Counted from the stretch's first letter, positions 1 to 8,583 are shown. The stretch: DNA of 64,000 nucleotides from SG8-30 sp963695085 (GCA_963695085.1 CAVOFV010000008.1:186001-250000); one strand, 5' to 3'. Numbers and translations: made by a program. Notes: a model not told the origin generated them from the sequence alone.

Positions 1-432
1 CACCTGGACGAGGACGGCGCCCGTGCGATGGCCGCCGCCGGCACCGTCGCGGTGCTGCTGCCGGGCGCGTTCTACTTCCTGCGCGAGACGCGGCTGCCGC
101 CGGTCGAGCTGATGCGCCGACACGGCGTGCCGGTCGCCATCGCCAGCGACCTCAACCCCGGCAGCGCGCCGCTGGCATCGCTGCTGCTCAACATGAATAT
201 GGCCTGCACCCTGTTCAGGATCACGCCCGACGAAGCGCTCGCCGGCGTGACGCGCAATGCCGCACGGGCGCTCGGCCTGGCCGCCGAGCGCGGCACGATC
301 GAACCCGGCAAGGCGGCCGACCTGGTGCTGTGGAACGTCCAGCACCCGGCCCAGCTTGCCGCACAGTTCGGGCTGGCTTCGCCGCGCCTCCTGCTGCGCG
401 ACGGCGCGCTACAGGGAGTGACCAGTACATGA
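1..432 (+). CDS. hutI: Imidazolonepropionase, C-terminal part (partial at window edge)
   Basis: The open frame runs in from the left edge and encodes the last 143 residues of an amidohydrolase-fold protein. Near the start, LLPGAFYFLRE and then IASDLNPGSAPLASLL match the HutI substrate and metal region; the Asp of SDLNPGS is the conserved metal-site aspartate of the family. The tail GTIEPGKAADLVLWN is the usual amidohydrolase C-terminal signature. HutI opens the imidazolone ring to N-formimino-glutamate in histidine degradation. The stop overlaps the start of the next gene (ATGA at 429-432), so the two are probably co-translated. A hutG-like gene lies far away at 57503-58453 on the other strand. 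Confidence 0.93.
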   Translation, partial: HLDEDGARAMAAAGTVAVLLPGAFYFLRETRLPPVELMRRHGVPVAIASDLNPGSAPLASLLLNMNMACTLFRITPDEALAGVTRNAARALGLAAERGTIEPGKAADLVLWNVQHPAQLAAQFGLASPRLLLRDGALQGVTST

Positions 433-998
433 AGTCACCGGTACTGGAGCGGTTCATCGCGCAGGCCGGCGCCCGCAGCAGCGGTTGCAAGGACCCCGTG
501 GACTGCGTGCTGGCGCTCGCGCCACTGATGCTGGACCTGATCGAGCCGGTGGAGCCCTTTCTCGAACCGCAGCATTACCACGGCGACCCGGACCACTACG
601 CGCGCAACCTCGTCTACCAGGCGCCGGACGACAGCCTGTCGCTGTATGTCCTGGTGTGGCAGCCGGGGCAATGGACGCCGGTGCATGACCATGGCAGCTG
701 GGGGGTCGTGGGCGTGCTCGAGGGCACGCTCGAGGAGCGGAGTTTCGTGCGCCTCTCGCACGACCGCGACGCCGACGAAGGCATCCAGCTGGTGCGTGGC
801 GGCATCATCCTGCTGAGTCCGGGCGCCGTCACGAGTTTCGTGCCGAATCCCGACCACATCCATGTCACCGGCGTACCGACCGACCGACCGCGCGCCGTCA
901 GCCTGCACCTGTACGGCCGCATGATGAGCAGCTTCAACATCTACGACGTGGTCGCGGGTACGCGGCAGCGGATGAACCTCGAGCACAACGAAAGCTGA
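429..998 (+). CDS. Cysteine dioxygenase-type cupin
   Basis: A 189-residue cupin. The motif VHDHGSWGVVGVLEG gives His86 and His88, and DHIHVTG gives a third likely iron ligand (His145), the three-histidine site of thiol dioxygenases. Length and motif spacing fit bacterial cysteine or 3-mercaptopropionate dioxygenases, which oxidise a thiol to a sulfinate in the cytoplasm. I start it at ATG 429, which overlaps the hutI stop, rather than at the upstream in-frame codon inside hutI. Substrate (cysteine or a 3-mercapto acid) cannot be decided from sequence alone. Coupling to hutI looks like convenience of an operon rather than a shared pathway. Confidence 0.85.
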   Translation: MKSPVLERFIAQAGARSSGCKDPVDCVLALAPLMLDLIEPVEPFLEPQHYHGDPDHYARNLVYQAPDDSLSLYVLVWQPGQWTPVHDHGSWGVVGVLEGTLEERSFVRLSHDRDADEGIQLVRGGIILLSPGAVTSFVPNPDHIHVTGVPTDRPRAVSLHLYGRMMSSFNIYDVVAGTRQRMNLEHNES

Positions 999-1102
999 GC
1001 GCACGCACCGCCAGGACAACGCCAAGGTAACCAGCGATGGCGATTGACGGCACGTCGCAGAGAGTATTACAACCATCGTCTTTCACGCAGGGGGGTCTGC
1101 AG

Positions 1103-1489
1103 ATGAATCTCGACAGGAAGTTCCTGGTGTTGGCGTTGTGCTATGCAATCGTGGGCATGAGCCTTGGAATCTATATGGCGGCGTCCGACAATCACGCCCA
1201 GCATGTAACGCATGCCCACGTGCTGCTGGCTGGCTTCGTTGTCTCGTTTGTCTACGCGACCATTCACAGGTTATGGCTGGGCGGCAAGACCGGCGGCCTT
1301 GCCACGGTGCAATTCGTGCTGCACCAGGCCGGCGTGATCGTCATGATCACCGGCCTGTTCCTGTTGTTCGGTGGCTTCGTTCCCCCGCCGCAGCTAGAGC
1401 CGTTTCTCATTGCCTCCTCGTTTGCCGTACTGCTGGGCATGCTCTTGATGTTCTACCTGGTCATGAGGGCGGGCCGTACCAACGCCTGA
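1103..1489 (+). CDS. Small four-helix membrane protein
   Basis: A 128-residue protein with four predicted membrane helices (about residues 7-27, 39-57, 68-90 and 98-120). I start at ATG 1103 because a purine-rich AGGGGGG lies just upstream at 1089-1095; an in-frame ATG at 1037 has no such site. Histidines cluster in the loop and second helix (NHAQHVTHAHVLLAGF), which recalls small haem-copper-oxidase-like proteins, but I cannot assign a function. It stands alone between the dioxygenase and a monooxygenase-like gene. Confidence 0.75.
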   Translation: MNLDRKFLVLALCYAIVGMSLGIYMAASDNHAQHVTHAHVLLAGFVVSFVYATIHRLWLGGKTGGLATVQFVLHQAGVIVMITGLFLLFGGFVPPPQLEPFLIASSFAVLLGMLLMFYLVMRAGRTNA

Positions 1490-1683
1490 TGCGACGTTCG
1501 GACTGGCAGGCTGCGCCGGATGTCCGCTTGGCGACGGGTCATTGGCCCGCAGCTGGCATCCGGCGCAGCGACATGGCCAGGTAACCGGCTTGACGCGGCA
1601 CGGCCGTCCGGCATGACGGGCGTGCCGGAAGAGCGATGGGAGCGAGCTTGCCGGCCAGGGCTTCGATATTGGAGGAACAGGTC

Positions 1684-1998
1684 ATGCCACGCCCCGCAGC
1701 GCCATTCAGCCTTCCGTACTACGCAGTGATCTTCACGTCGGTGCGCAGGCCCGGCGACGACGGCTATGCAGCAGCGGCCGCGCGCATGCTGGAACTGGCG
1801 TCGCAGCAGCCCGGATTCCTGGGCTTTGAGACGGCGCGCCAGGAAATCGGTATTTCAGTCTCATACTGGTCCAGCCTGGACGCGATTGCTGCCTGGAAGG
1901 CGCACGCCGAGCATCTCGAAACACAGCGCGAGGCCGGCCGCTGGTACGAGTCGTTTCGCGTCCGCGTCTGCAGGGTCGAGCGGGAGTACGGTCGGTGA
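1684..1998 (+). CDS. Antibiotic biosynthesis monooxygenase-like (ABM) domain protein
   Basis: A 104-residue ferredoxin-like-fold protein. The pattern YYAVIFTS, then QPGFLGFETAR, then ISVSYWSSLDAIAAWKAHAEH and a final REAGRWYESF is typical of ABM-family dimers, which include small cofactor-free monooxygenases and many uncharacterised relatives. GGAGGAAC at 1671-1678 places the start at ATG 1684 rather than at the upstream in-frame ATG 1636. A related gene is at 39936-40304 in the same window. Substrate unknown. Confidence 0.8.
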   Translation: MPRPAAPFSLPYYAVIFTSVRRPGDDGYAAAAARMLELASQQPGFLGFETARQEIGISVSYWSSLDAIAAWKAHAEHLETQREAGRWYESFRVRVCRVEREYGR

Positions 1999-2039
1999 TG
2001 CGTTCCCGCCGGGCAGCGGTTGCGTGAGTACCCGGGCGC

Positions 2040-2582
2040 ATGCACGTCGCTGATCCACTGCCGCGCCTGGCCAGCGGCGTCGTGCTGCGCCGACTCGTGC
2101 CATCGGACCTGGCGGCATTCCAGGCCTATCGCCTCGACCCGGAAACCGGGCGATACCAGGGCTGGTCGGCAACGTCCGATGCCGAGGCCATGAAATTCCT
2201 CCAGGAAATGAGTGTGGCCAGCTTCCTCGAGCCTGGCCTGTGGTTTCAGGTCGGCATCGCCGATCCGGAGGGTTCACAGCTGCTGGGTGACCTTGGGCTG
2301 CGGCTGAGTGAGGACTGCACGAAAGCCGACCTTGGTTTCACGCTTGCGCCGACCGCGCAAGGCCGGGGCCTCGGCACGATCGCCGTGCGGGAGGCAATTG
2401 ACCTCGTTTTCGAGTTCACTGCCGCCAGTCGGATCGTCGCAGTCACCGACGCCCGCAACCTGCCGTCCATCCGCCTGCTGGAGCGAGTCGGCATGCAGCA
2501 AGCCGGATCGCAGTGCGCAACGTTCCGGGGAGAGTCCTGTGTGGAGCACACCTACACTCTTGCGCGCCACAACGCCGGCTAG
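2040..2582 (+). CDS. GNAT N-acetyltransferase, RimJ/RimL type
   Basis: A 180-residue GNAT protein. The early segment VVLRRLVPSDLAAFQAYR, the strand LGDLGLRL, the acetyl-CoA loop TAQGRGLGTIAVREA (around residue 103) and the late ARNLPSIRLLERVGM form the standard fold order of RimJ/RimL-like acetyltransferases. These transfer an acetyl group from acetyl-CoA to protein N-termini or small amines; the acceptor cannot be read here. Start is the first ATG of the frame, 41 bp after the ABM gene. Confidence 0.87.
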   Translation: MHVADPLPRLASGVVLRRLVPSDLAAFQAYRLDPETGRYQGWSATSDAEAMKFLQEMSVASFLEPGLWFQVGIADPEGSQLLGDLGLRLSEDCTKADLGFTLAPTAQGRGLGTIAVREAIDLVFEFTAASRIVAVTDARNLPSIRLLERVGMQQAGSQCATFRGESCVEHTYTLARHNAG

Positions 2583-2606
2583 CACCTCGGTCAGGATCGT
2601 GAGGCG

Positions 2607-3272
2607 ATGCGGGTGACGGATCCCCATTCAGCGCTTCGGCGCCTGACGCACACGACCCTCGGTCACGCGTCGCGCCGGCTGGCGCGCCTGGATCCCGACC
2701 TGGGTGCGGTCCTCCGGCGGCTGGGCCAGCCACCGATGTGGGGCCGGAACCCTGGCTTCCCGACGCTGATCCGCATCATCCTCGAACAGCAGGTGTCGCT
2801 GGCCGCCGCCCGTACCCTTTACCGGCGGCTCGCCATTCATCTTGGCGCCGTCGAACCGCAAGCAGTGCACGCCACCGGTGTGCGCGGGCTGCGGGATTTC
2901 GGGCTGACGCGGCAAAAGGCCGGTTACTGCCACGGCCTGGCAGCGCGCCTGCTCGACGGCAGGCTCGACCTGGCTCACATCGCCCGCGGTCCCGATGAGG
3001 CAGGACGTGCGGCATTGTTGCGCATACCGGGACTCGGACCGTGGAGCGTGGACATCTACTACCTCATGGCGCTGCGCCGCCCCGATGTCTGGCCGCACGG
3101 CGACCTGGCGCTGGCGTCCGCGTTGCGCGAGATCAAGCGCCTCGACCGGTCGCCAACGCGGGATGAGCAGCTGGCCCTGGCCGATCGCTGGGCGCCCTGG
3201 CGATCGGTTGCGGCCCGGATCGTCTGGGCCCACTACCTGGCCGCGCGCGGCCAGTACCGCCCCGCCGGATGA
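2607..3272 (+). CDS. DNA-3-methyladenine glycosylase family (AlkA-like, HhH-GPD)
   Basis: A 221-residue base-excision repair glycosylase. It has the helix-hairpin-helix segment LLRIPGLGPWSVDIYYLMAL followed by the catalytic-aspartate segment WPHGDLAL (Asp166). The upstream part contains LIRIILEQQVSLAAARTLYRR, typical of the AlkA/MPG-II core. It lacks the extra N-terminal domain of E. coli AlkA and resembles short bacterial DNA glycosylase II enzymes. It would release alkylated purines from DNA. It sits 24 bp after the GNAT gene. Confidence 0.9.
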   Translation: MRVTDPHSALRRLTHTTLGHASRRLARLDPDLGAVLRRLGQPPMWGRNPGFPTLIRIILEQQVSLAAARTLYRRLAIHLGAVEPQAVHATGVRGLRDFGLTRQKAGYCHGLAARLLDGRLDLAHIARGPDEAGRAALLRIPGLGPWSVDIYYLMALRRPDVWPHGDLALASALREIKRLDRSPTRDEQLALADRWAPWRSVAARIVWAHYLAARGQYRPAG

Positions 3273-3504
3273 CCGACAGGCCGCTGCGCACCAATGTCGT
3301 CCGAGCCGGTCTTGCCTGTTTCGCGCCGGTGTTCGCGGCCGGCTGCGTGCTGGGTACGATACGATGGCAATCTGAGTTCCTCTGTCTCGAGACGTAGCGC
3401 CAGCCGCAGGAACGGGGCATTCCGTGTTCCTGTCGGCAGGGATGATCGGGAGTGCGGATCTTGGCATCGCCAAGAGACCGACAGGCCCCCGGCCGGAGTA
3501 GACC

Positions 3505-3954
3505 ATGCTGATTCGATTCCGCGAGTCTTTCGCGCTGCCGGCTGCCGAGGTGTACGCCTATTTCCGGACGCCCGCCGATTGGGTGCGACTGTACGGTTTC
3601 GCCGGTCGTGTCGAGAACCGTGGCGACGGCTGGTACGCAGTTCCGTTGCAAGGCTTCCCGTTCCCGTTGGTCGCCCGCATCACGCACGACGATCCACCCC
3701 GACGCGTGAGCTGGAGCTTCAGGGGATTCTGGCGCGGCGACGGCGAGGTGCGGATCGTGGAGGTTGCCGGCGGGGTTGTCGTGGAGGGCCACGAAGACAT
3801 TTCTGTACGTTGGCTTGGGGTTCTTTCGCCGCTGGTCGAGCGTCCATTGCTCGAGCGCCAGTTCAGACGCATCTGGCAACTTGGCTGGAAGCGCCTGCGC
3901 CAGCAGGAGCCGGCCATGCCATCCCCGGCGAGTGCCTTCACGGAGCAACGGTAA
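3505..3954 (+). CDS. SRPBCC-family protein
   Basis: A 149-residue protein beginning LIRFRESFALPAAEVYAYFRTPADWVRLYG in short runs, the usual entry to the START/Bet v1-like helix-grip fold (polyketide cyclase or lipid-binding families). Central beta strands and a final amphipathic helix (RQFRRIWQLGWKRLRQ) agree. Its stop codon shares bases with the next start at 3954, so it is translationally coupled to the thioesterase. Ligand unknown. The 230 bp upstream of this gene holds no gene I can support. Confidence 0.8.
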   Translation: MLIRFRESFALPAAEVYAYFRTPADWVRLYGFAGRVENRGDGWYAVPLQGFPFPLVARITHDDPPRRVSWSFRGFWRGDGEVRIVEVAGGVVVEGHEDISVRWLGVLSPLVERPLLERQFRRIWQLGWKRLRQQEPAMPSPASAFTEQR

Positions 3955-4382
3955 TGCCACTACCACCGCTGCAGGAACTGCAGCAAGCGTTCCACGCCGC
4001 GCCATTCATCGCGGAACTGGGTCTCGAACTCGAGTCCATCGGCGCCGGCGAGTGTGTCACCGTCCTCGCGCTTAGGTCCGTGCACCTGCAACAGTACGGC
4101 TTCGTGCATGCCGGCGTGCTCGCGACCATGGCCGACCATACCGCCGGCGCGGCTGCCTACACGCTGGCCGCCGACGGCTGCCGCATCGTCACGGCCGAGT
4201 TCAAGCTCAGCATCCTGCGGGCCGCGACCGTCGGCCGGCTCACCTGTCGCGCCGTCGTGTTGAAGCCCGGCCGGCAGTTCACCTTCGTCGAGTCCGAGGT
4301 CTCGTGCGGCAATGCGGGCGAGACCCGGCTCGTGGCCAAGGCCAGCGCGACCCTGGCCGTGCTGGCCGGAACGTCTGACTAG
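3954..4382 (+). CDS. PaaI-family hotdog thioesterase
   Basis: A 142-residue single hotdog domain. LQQYGFVHAGVLATMADHTAGAA supplies the conserved HxGxxxxxxD pattern of PaaI-type thioesterases (His then Gly, with the following Asp in the central helix), and FKLSILRAA is the next strand. Such enzymes hydrolyse acyl-CoA thioesters. I use ATG 3954, which overlaps the stop of the SRPBCC gene, rather than the far-upstream ATG 3294. A related hotdog gene is at 49983-50480. Confidence 0.88.
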   Translation: MPLPPLQELQQAFHAAPFIAELGLELESIGAGECVTVLALRSVHLQQYGFVHAGVLATMADHTAGAAAYTLAADGCRIVTAEFKLSILRAATVGRLTCRAVVLKPGRQFTFVESEVSCGNAGETRLVAKASATLAVLAGTSD

Positions 4383-4562
4383 CCAGCGGCGCGCGGCACT
4401 CGATTTACGTGCCGCCGCGCCGGATGCGGGCCGACAGGATGACCAGGACGCCGCATGCGCCTTAGAATGAGCGGTCATTACGGATTCACGCGCGCCCGGC
4501 GGATCCGCAACATCGGATTCACAGCTGCGCGCCGACGCAGTCCCTGCACCGGAGATCCACGC

Positions 4563-6596
4563 ATGTCCTACCGCCACCTGCTGGCAGCCCTGCTGCTCGT
4601 CGCCGTACCAACGGCCGCCATCGCGGACGCCGCGCCTCTGACCGCCGAGGTCATGTGGCAGATGAAGCGCGTCGGCACGCCCGCCATTTCGCCCGACGGC
4701 CGCAGCGCCGTGTATCCCGTGACCGAGTACGACGTCGCGGAGAACAAGGACGAAACGGATTTGTACTGGGTGCCGACCGCCGGCGGCGCCGCCAAGCGCC
4801 TGACCAGCGCTCCCGGCTCCGACAGCAGCCCGGCCTGGAGCCCGGACGGCCGCTGGATCGTCTTCGTGGCCAAGCGCGGCGAAGACAAGCAGTCGCAGCT
4901 GTACCTGATGCCCACCGATGGCGGCGAGGCGCAGCGGCTCGGCAAGGTGCCGACCGGCACGAGCGCGCCGAAGTGGTTCCCGGACTCGAAGCGCATCGCC
5001 TTCATCTCGCGCGTCTGGCCCGACCTCGCCGACTGGAAGGCGCAGGGCGAGCGCATGGAGGAACGCGAAAAGTCGAAGATGACGGCCAAGGCATGGGACC
5101 GCGCGCCGATCTCCTACTGGGACCACTGGCTCGACGATCGCGAGGCGCACGTCTTCGCGATTGGCCTTGACGGCGGCGAACCGGTCGCCATCACGCGCGG
5201 CACCGGCCTGCAACTGTCCAAGCAGGAGCCGGGGCTCGGTTCCTACGACGTCGCGCCCGACGGCAACGAAGTCGTGTTCGCCGCGAACATCGACAAGACT
5301 GGCGTGGACGCCAACTACGACGTGTTCACCGTGCCGGTCACCGGTGGTGAAGCAAAGAACCTGACGACCGCGAATCCCGCCAACGACGGCAGCCCCTCTT
5401 ACAGCCCGGACGGACGCTGGGTCGCCTACACACGTCAGCGAATCAAGGGCTTCTACGGCGACACCGAAAGACTGGTGCTGGTGGAACGCCGGGACGGTAC
5501 GCAGCGCGAACTGACGACGGACTGGGACCGTTCCGCTGATGGACTGGTCTGGTCGCCCGATTCGAAGGCGCTGTACGGTGCGATCGACGATGCCGGCACG
5601 CAGCGTATCTACCGCATCGACGTCACGACCGGCAAGGCGATGGCAGTGACCAAGGACTCGAACTTCGCCTCACTGGCGATCGCCGGCTCGCCCGCAACAA
5701 TGGTCTCGGTGCGCCAGTCGTTCAGCGAGCCGCCCACGCTGGTGAAGGTGGCGCTGAAGGACGGCGCAGCGACCAAGCTGTCGACGCACAATGACGCGAT
5801 CCTGAAGGACGTGAGCTTCGGCAAGGTCGAGAGCGTCACCTACGAGGGCGCCGAACAGCACCCGATCCAGATGTGGATCATCTACCCGCCGGGCTTTGAC
5901 CCCGCCAAGAAGTATCCGCTGCACCTGCTGCTGCACGGCGGGCCGCACAACGGCGTCACCGACCACTGGACGTTCCGCTGGAACGCACAGGTGTTCGCGG
6001 CCTGGGGCTACGTCGTGGCGTGGCACAACTTCCACGGCTCGAGCGGTTTTGGCCAGGCGTTCACGGACTCGATCAGCCCGGACCGCATTTCGCTGCCGTA
6101 TCAGGACACGATCCGCGCGGCCGCCTGGTTCCAGGCGCAGCCGTGGATCGACACCGGGCGCATGGTCGCCGGCGGCGGCAGCTACGGCGGCTTCCTGGCC
6201 GCCACGCTGCTCGGTCGCGAGCATCCATTCAAGACGCTGGTCGCACACGCTGCGGTGTACAACGAGTTCACGCAGTACGCCGCCGACTACGGCGCCGGCA
6301 AGCGCCGGCATTTCGAATTCTGGGAGCAGCCGGAGGAATTCGCCCGCTACTCGCCGCACACCAGCGCCGGCAACTTCAAGACGCCGACGCTGGTCATCCA
6401 CGGCCAGCTCGACCAGCGCGTGCCGCTCAATCACGGTATCGAACTGTTCAATGCGCTGCAGAACCGCGGCGTCGAGAGCCGGTTCGTGTATTACCCGGAC
6501 GAGAACCACTGGGTGCTGAAGGCCCAGAACTCGCTGAACTGGTACAAGGAAGTCCGCGACTGGCTCGCGAAGTACGCCACGCCGGGCGCGCGGTAG
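4563..6596 (+). CDS. S9-family serine peptidase (prolyl oligopeptidase / dipeptidyl aminopeptidase type)
   Basis: A 677-residue secreted peptidase. Residues 1-24 look like a signal peptide ending IADAAP. An N-terminal beta-propeller of WD40-like repeats follows (several copies of SPDGRW or SPDSKA), then an alpha/beta-hydrolase domain with Ser540 in GGGSYGGFLA, Asp617 in HGQLDQRVP and His649 in DENHW as the catalytic triad. This is the DPP4/acylaminoacyl-peptidase architecture, acting in the periplasm on oligopeptides. ATG 4563 is preferred over the upstream ATG 4455 because it gives the signal peptide at the true N-terminus. Confidence 0.93.
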   Translation: MSYRHLLAALLLVAVPTAAIADAAPLTAEVMWQMKRVGTPAISPDGRSAVYPVTEYDVAENKDETDLYWVPTAGGAAKRLTSAPGSDSSPAWSPDGRWIVFVAKRGEDKQSQLYLMPTDGGEAQRLGKVPTGTSAPKWFPDSKRIAFISRVWPDLADWKAQGERMEEREKSKMTAKAWDRAPISYWDHWLDDREAHVFAIGLDGGEPVAITRGTGLQLSKQEPGLGSYDVAPDGNEVVFAANIDKTGVDANYDVFTVPVTGGEAKNLTTANPANDGSPSYSPDGRWVAYTRQRIKGFYGDTERLVLVERRDGTQRELTTDWDRSADGLVWSPDSKALYGAIDDAGTQRIYRIDVTTGKAMAVTKDSNFASLAIAGSPATMVSVRQSFSEPPTLVKVALKDGAATKLSTHNDAILKDVSFGKVESVTYEGAEQHPIQMWIIYPPGFDPAKKYPLHLLLHGGPHNGVTDHWTFRWNAQVFAAWGYVVAWHNFHGSSGFGQAFTDSISPDRISLPYQDTIRAAAWFQAQPWIDTGRMVAGGGSYGGFLAATLLGREHPFKTLVAHAAVYNEFTQYAADYGAGKRRHFEFWEQPEEFARYSPHTSAGNFKTPTLVIHGQLDQRVPLNHGIELFNALQNRGVESRFVYYPDENHWVLKAQNSLNWYKEVRDWLAKYATPGAR

Positions 6597-6746
6597 GTCC
6601 CGTGTCCAGGGTCAGGCCCGTTGAATCGTCATCCCGGAAGTGCTCTACTTCGCCTGGACCTTGCGTATGGCAGGAGGGGTGTTGCTGCGTCAGGTCGCGA
6701 GCGTAATGGCCGGCCTGCGCAATTGCATCGCAATGGGCGGCGGAGC

Positions 6747-7115
6747 ATGAGCCAGTACGACATCTCGACGGATCACGACCTGAAGCTGGTCCGCGTGACC
6801 GCGCACGGCGAATTTTCCAAGGCGCTGGGCGAAGAGGTCATCACAATGGCTCGGTTGCGCGCGGCCGAGACCGGATACAGCATCCTGTACGACTTCAGGA
6901 ACACCGTCACACGCGTGGCAATGGTCGAGTGGTACCTCCTGCCGCGACGGCTCGATGTGTTGCGCACGGCGCAGACACGCAGTGCCAAGGTCGCGATACT
7001 GTATCCCGCCCACTCGGCCAAGGATTACCTGTTCTACGAGGACACGGCCGCCAACGCCGGGTTGATCATCAAGGTCTTCCAGGACGAAGCCGAAGCGCTC
7101 GCCTGGCTGAAGTGA
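6747..7115 (+). CDS. STAS/SEC14-like domain protein
   Basis: A 122-residue protein starting SQYDISTDHDLKLVRVT. The pattern of an opening strand pair, YSILYDFRNTVTRVA in the middle and a long helix with FYEDTAANAG matches SpoIIAA-like/STAS-fold proteins of unknown role found across Proteobacteria. GGCGGAGC just upstream supports ATG 6747 rather than ATG 6621. It lies convergent to the integron integrase; 33 bp separate the two stops. Confidence 0.7.
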   Translation: MSQYDISTDHDLKLVRVTAHGEFSKALGEEVITMARLRAAETGYSILYDFRNTVTRVAMVEWYLLPRRLDVLRTAQTRSAKVAILYPAHSAKDYLFYEDTAANAGLIIKVFQDEAEALAWLK

Positions 7116-7148
7116 TCGCAGCGATGGTCTGATCCCGCCGACCGCCGC

Positions 7149-8165
7149 TCAACCACCGTGCTCTCCATCCAGCGGGCTGCGCACCGCCTTTCCCCCGCGG
7201 TTCAGCACGTGCGTGTAGATCATGGTCGTCTTGACGTCCGCGTGGCCGAGCAGCTCCTGCACCGTGCGGATGTCGTAGCCATCCTCCAGCAGGTGGGTTG
7301 CGAAACAATGACGGAAGGTGTGGCAGCCGGCTGGCTTGACGATGGCGGCGGCATGCACAGCCGTAGCGACCGCGCGCTGAAGCGTCTGCGGATACAGGTG
7401 ATGCCGCACGATCTCGCCCGTATACGGGTCGCGACAGAAGGCCCGCGCCGGAAACACATACTGCCAGCCCCAGCTCACCGCGGCATGCGGGTACTTGCGT
7501 CGCAGCGCGAACGGCAGCGACACGCCGGGCCGGCCGGCAGCGCGATCCGCGTCGAACAGCGCCCGTACCTGTTCCAGGTGCCGCTTGAGGTGTGGCACCA
7601 GCGCCGCCGGCAGCATCGTGACGCGGTCCTTCGCCCCCTTGCCATCGCGAACCATGATCTCGCGCCGGTCCGACTCAATGTCCTTGATGCGCAGTTGCAT
7701 GCACTCCTGCAACCGCATACCGGACCCGTACAACAGGCTGGCGGCGATCCAGTACGGGCCGGACATCAACGACAGGACGCGGTGTACCTCATCGCGCGTC
7801 AGCACCACGGGCAAGCGCGCCGGGCGCCTCGCGCGGATCACCGAATTCAGCCACGGCAGCGGCAGCTCCAGCACCTCCCGGTACAGGAACAGCAGCGCCG
7901 CGAGGGCCTGGTTCTGGGTGCTTGCGGAGACCTTGGCGTCCACTGCCAGGTGCGTCAGGAAGCGCTCAACGTCCGCGCCACCCAGGTCTCGCGGGTGCTT
8001 CAAGCCCGCGAATTTCACGAAGCGGCGCACCCAGTAGACGTAGGCCTTCTCCGTGCGCAGGCTGTAGTGCCGGGCACGAATCCGGTAGCGGACCTGATCG
8101 AGCAGCCGTGGCGAACACCTGGCGTCCATGCCTTTGTGCGATGCGGCAAGCAGGTGCCGGACCAC
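7149..8165 (-). CDS. intI: Integron integrase (tyrosine recombinase)
   Basis: A 338-residue tyrosine recombinase. Catalytic residues are visible as Arg151 (GSGMRLQEC), His282 and Arg285 (HTFRH), His308 (LLGHAD) and Tyr317 (TTMIYTHV). The integron-specific insertion between the central and C-terminal boxes is present (RRKYPHAAVSWGWQYVFPA, residues 222-240). The N-terminal SAM-like domain carries SLRTEKAYVYWVRRFVKF. The real start may be the second methionine (codon at 8127-8129, MDARCS), which matches where family members begin. It excises and inserts cassettes at attI and attC. I see no frameshift, so it looks functional. Confidence 0.96.
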   Translation of the reverse strand: MVRHLLAASHKGMDARCSPRLLDQVRYRIRARHYSLRTEKAYVYWVRRFVKFAGLKHPRDLGGADVERFLTHLAVDAKVSASTQNQALAALLFLYREVLELPLPWLNSVIRARRPARLPVVLTRDEVHRVLSLMSGPYWIAASLLYGSGMRLQECMQLRIKDIESDRREIMVRDGKGAKDRVTMLPAALVPHLKRHLEQVRALFDADRAAGRPGVSLPFALRRKYPHAAVSWGWQYVFPARAFCRDPYTGEIVRHHLYPQTLQRAVATAVHAAAIVKPAGCHTFRHCFATHLLEDGYDIRTVQELLGHADVKTTMIYTHVLNRGGKAVRSPLDGEHGG

Positions 8166-8212
8166 CGAGGCATTGGAACAGGGCGAGAATCCCGCTAGGG
8201 GCTGTTATACGG
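8166..8212. other. Probable attI region
   Basis: This stretch lies directly upstream of the integrase start and before the first cassette, where attI is always found. It contains GCTGTTATACGG; the heptamer GTTATAC at 8204-8210 fits the G/TTRRRY crossover consensus. The accessory integrase-binding repeats cannot be assigned by eye. No LexA-type box was recognisable in the shared intI/cassette promoter region. Confidence 0.45.
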
Positions 8213-8504
8213 ACCCAAATGCTGAGATATTCAACGCAATTAAGTCCCCCAATTAGTAGTTCTTCGATCAGCCTGTAGCCCTGTGAGAATTCCTTGATAA
8301 ACGAGAGGAATCAGGTGATTGCCAAGAGCGATTTCTCATGGTACTCAGCGAAGCGACTTCGCTTCGATACAACCTCGGTTGGTATCGAGCGCGAAGTAGC
8401 TTCGCTGACCGACCGTGGCCAAGAACCCTCCGCCCGGCGCTACCCATGATCCAGCCTTGCCCCGCGTCTTCGTTCAACGAACCCGCCTGGGGTTGCGGGC
8501 TGAC
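8213..8504. other. Leader cassette with no supported gene
   Basis: Between the putative attI and the first attC there is no reading frame that looks like a protein. The only frames (8338-8565 plus, 8268-8477 minus) are low-complexity shadows running over a hairpin. The interval contains a strong inverted repeat, listed separately. It may be a gene-less cassette, an expressed RNA or the promoter leader of the array. Confidence 0.5.
8347..8406. repeat. Long imperfect hairpin in the leader cassette
   Basis: Arms of about 24-25 bases pair with only two mismatches and one extra base: the left arm 8347-8370 begins AGCGAAGC and ends CGATAC, the right arm 8382-8406 begins GTATCGAG and ends GCTTCGCT. 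The loop is about 11 bases. There is no T-run after it, so it is not a standard terminator. Confidence 0.7.
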
Positions 8505-8567
8505 GCAGAACTACTCATCGCAGCGGACAAGCGCTGACGCGCTTGCCGCTGGATTCGAACGTTAGAC
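8505..8567 (+). repeat. attC site 1 (63 bp)
   Basis: Ends in GTTAGAC at 8561-8567 and contains paired arms CAAGCGC/GCGCTTG with one extrahelical A, as attC folding predicts. The left end reads GCAGAAC, so the R' box has drifted from RYYYAAC. Confidence 0.7.
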
Positions 8568-8583
8568 CACCTAATTCAAGTTC

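Noticed and set aside
2628..3506. Long minus-strand open frame of 292 codons opposite the AlkA-like gene
   Set aside because: It mirrors the codons of the glycosylase on the other strand, is rich in Arg, Pro and Gly, and has no family pattern. High GC content makes such shadows common.
3960..5213. Minus-strand frame of 417 codons opposite the thioesterase and S9 peptidase
   Set aside because: It crosses two well-supported plus-strand genes and their gap; composition is that of an antisense shadow.
8130..8230. LexA box in the intI promoter
   Set aside because: No CTGT-N8-ACAG or close variant is visible, so SOS control cannot be claimed.
8338..8565. Possible 75-codon gene in the leader cassette
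   Set aside because: It runs through a hairpin and an attC stem, and has no ribosome site or family pattern.
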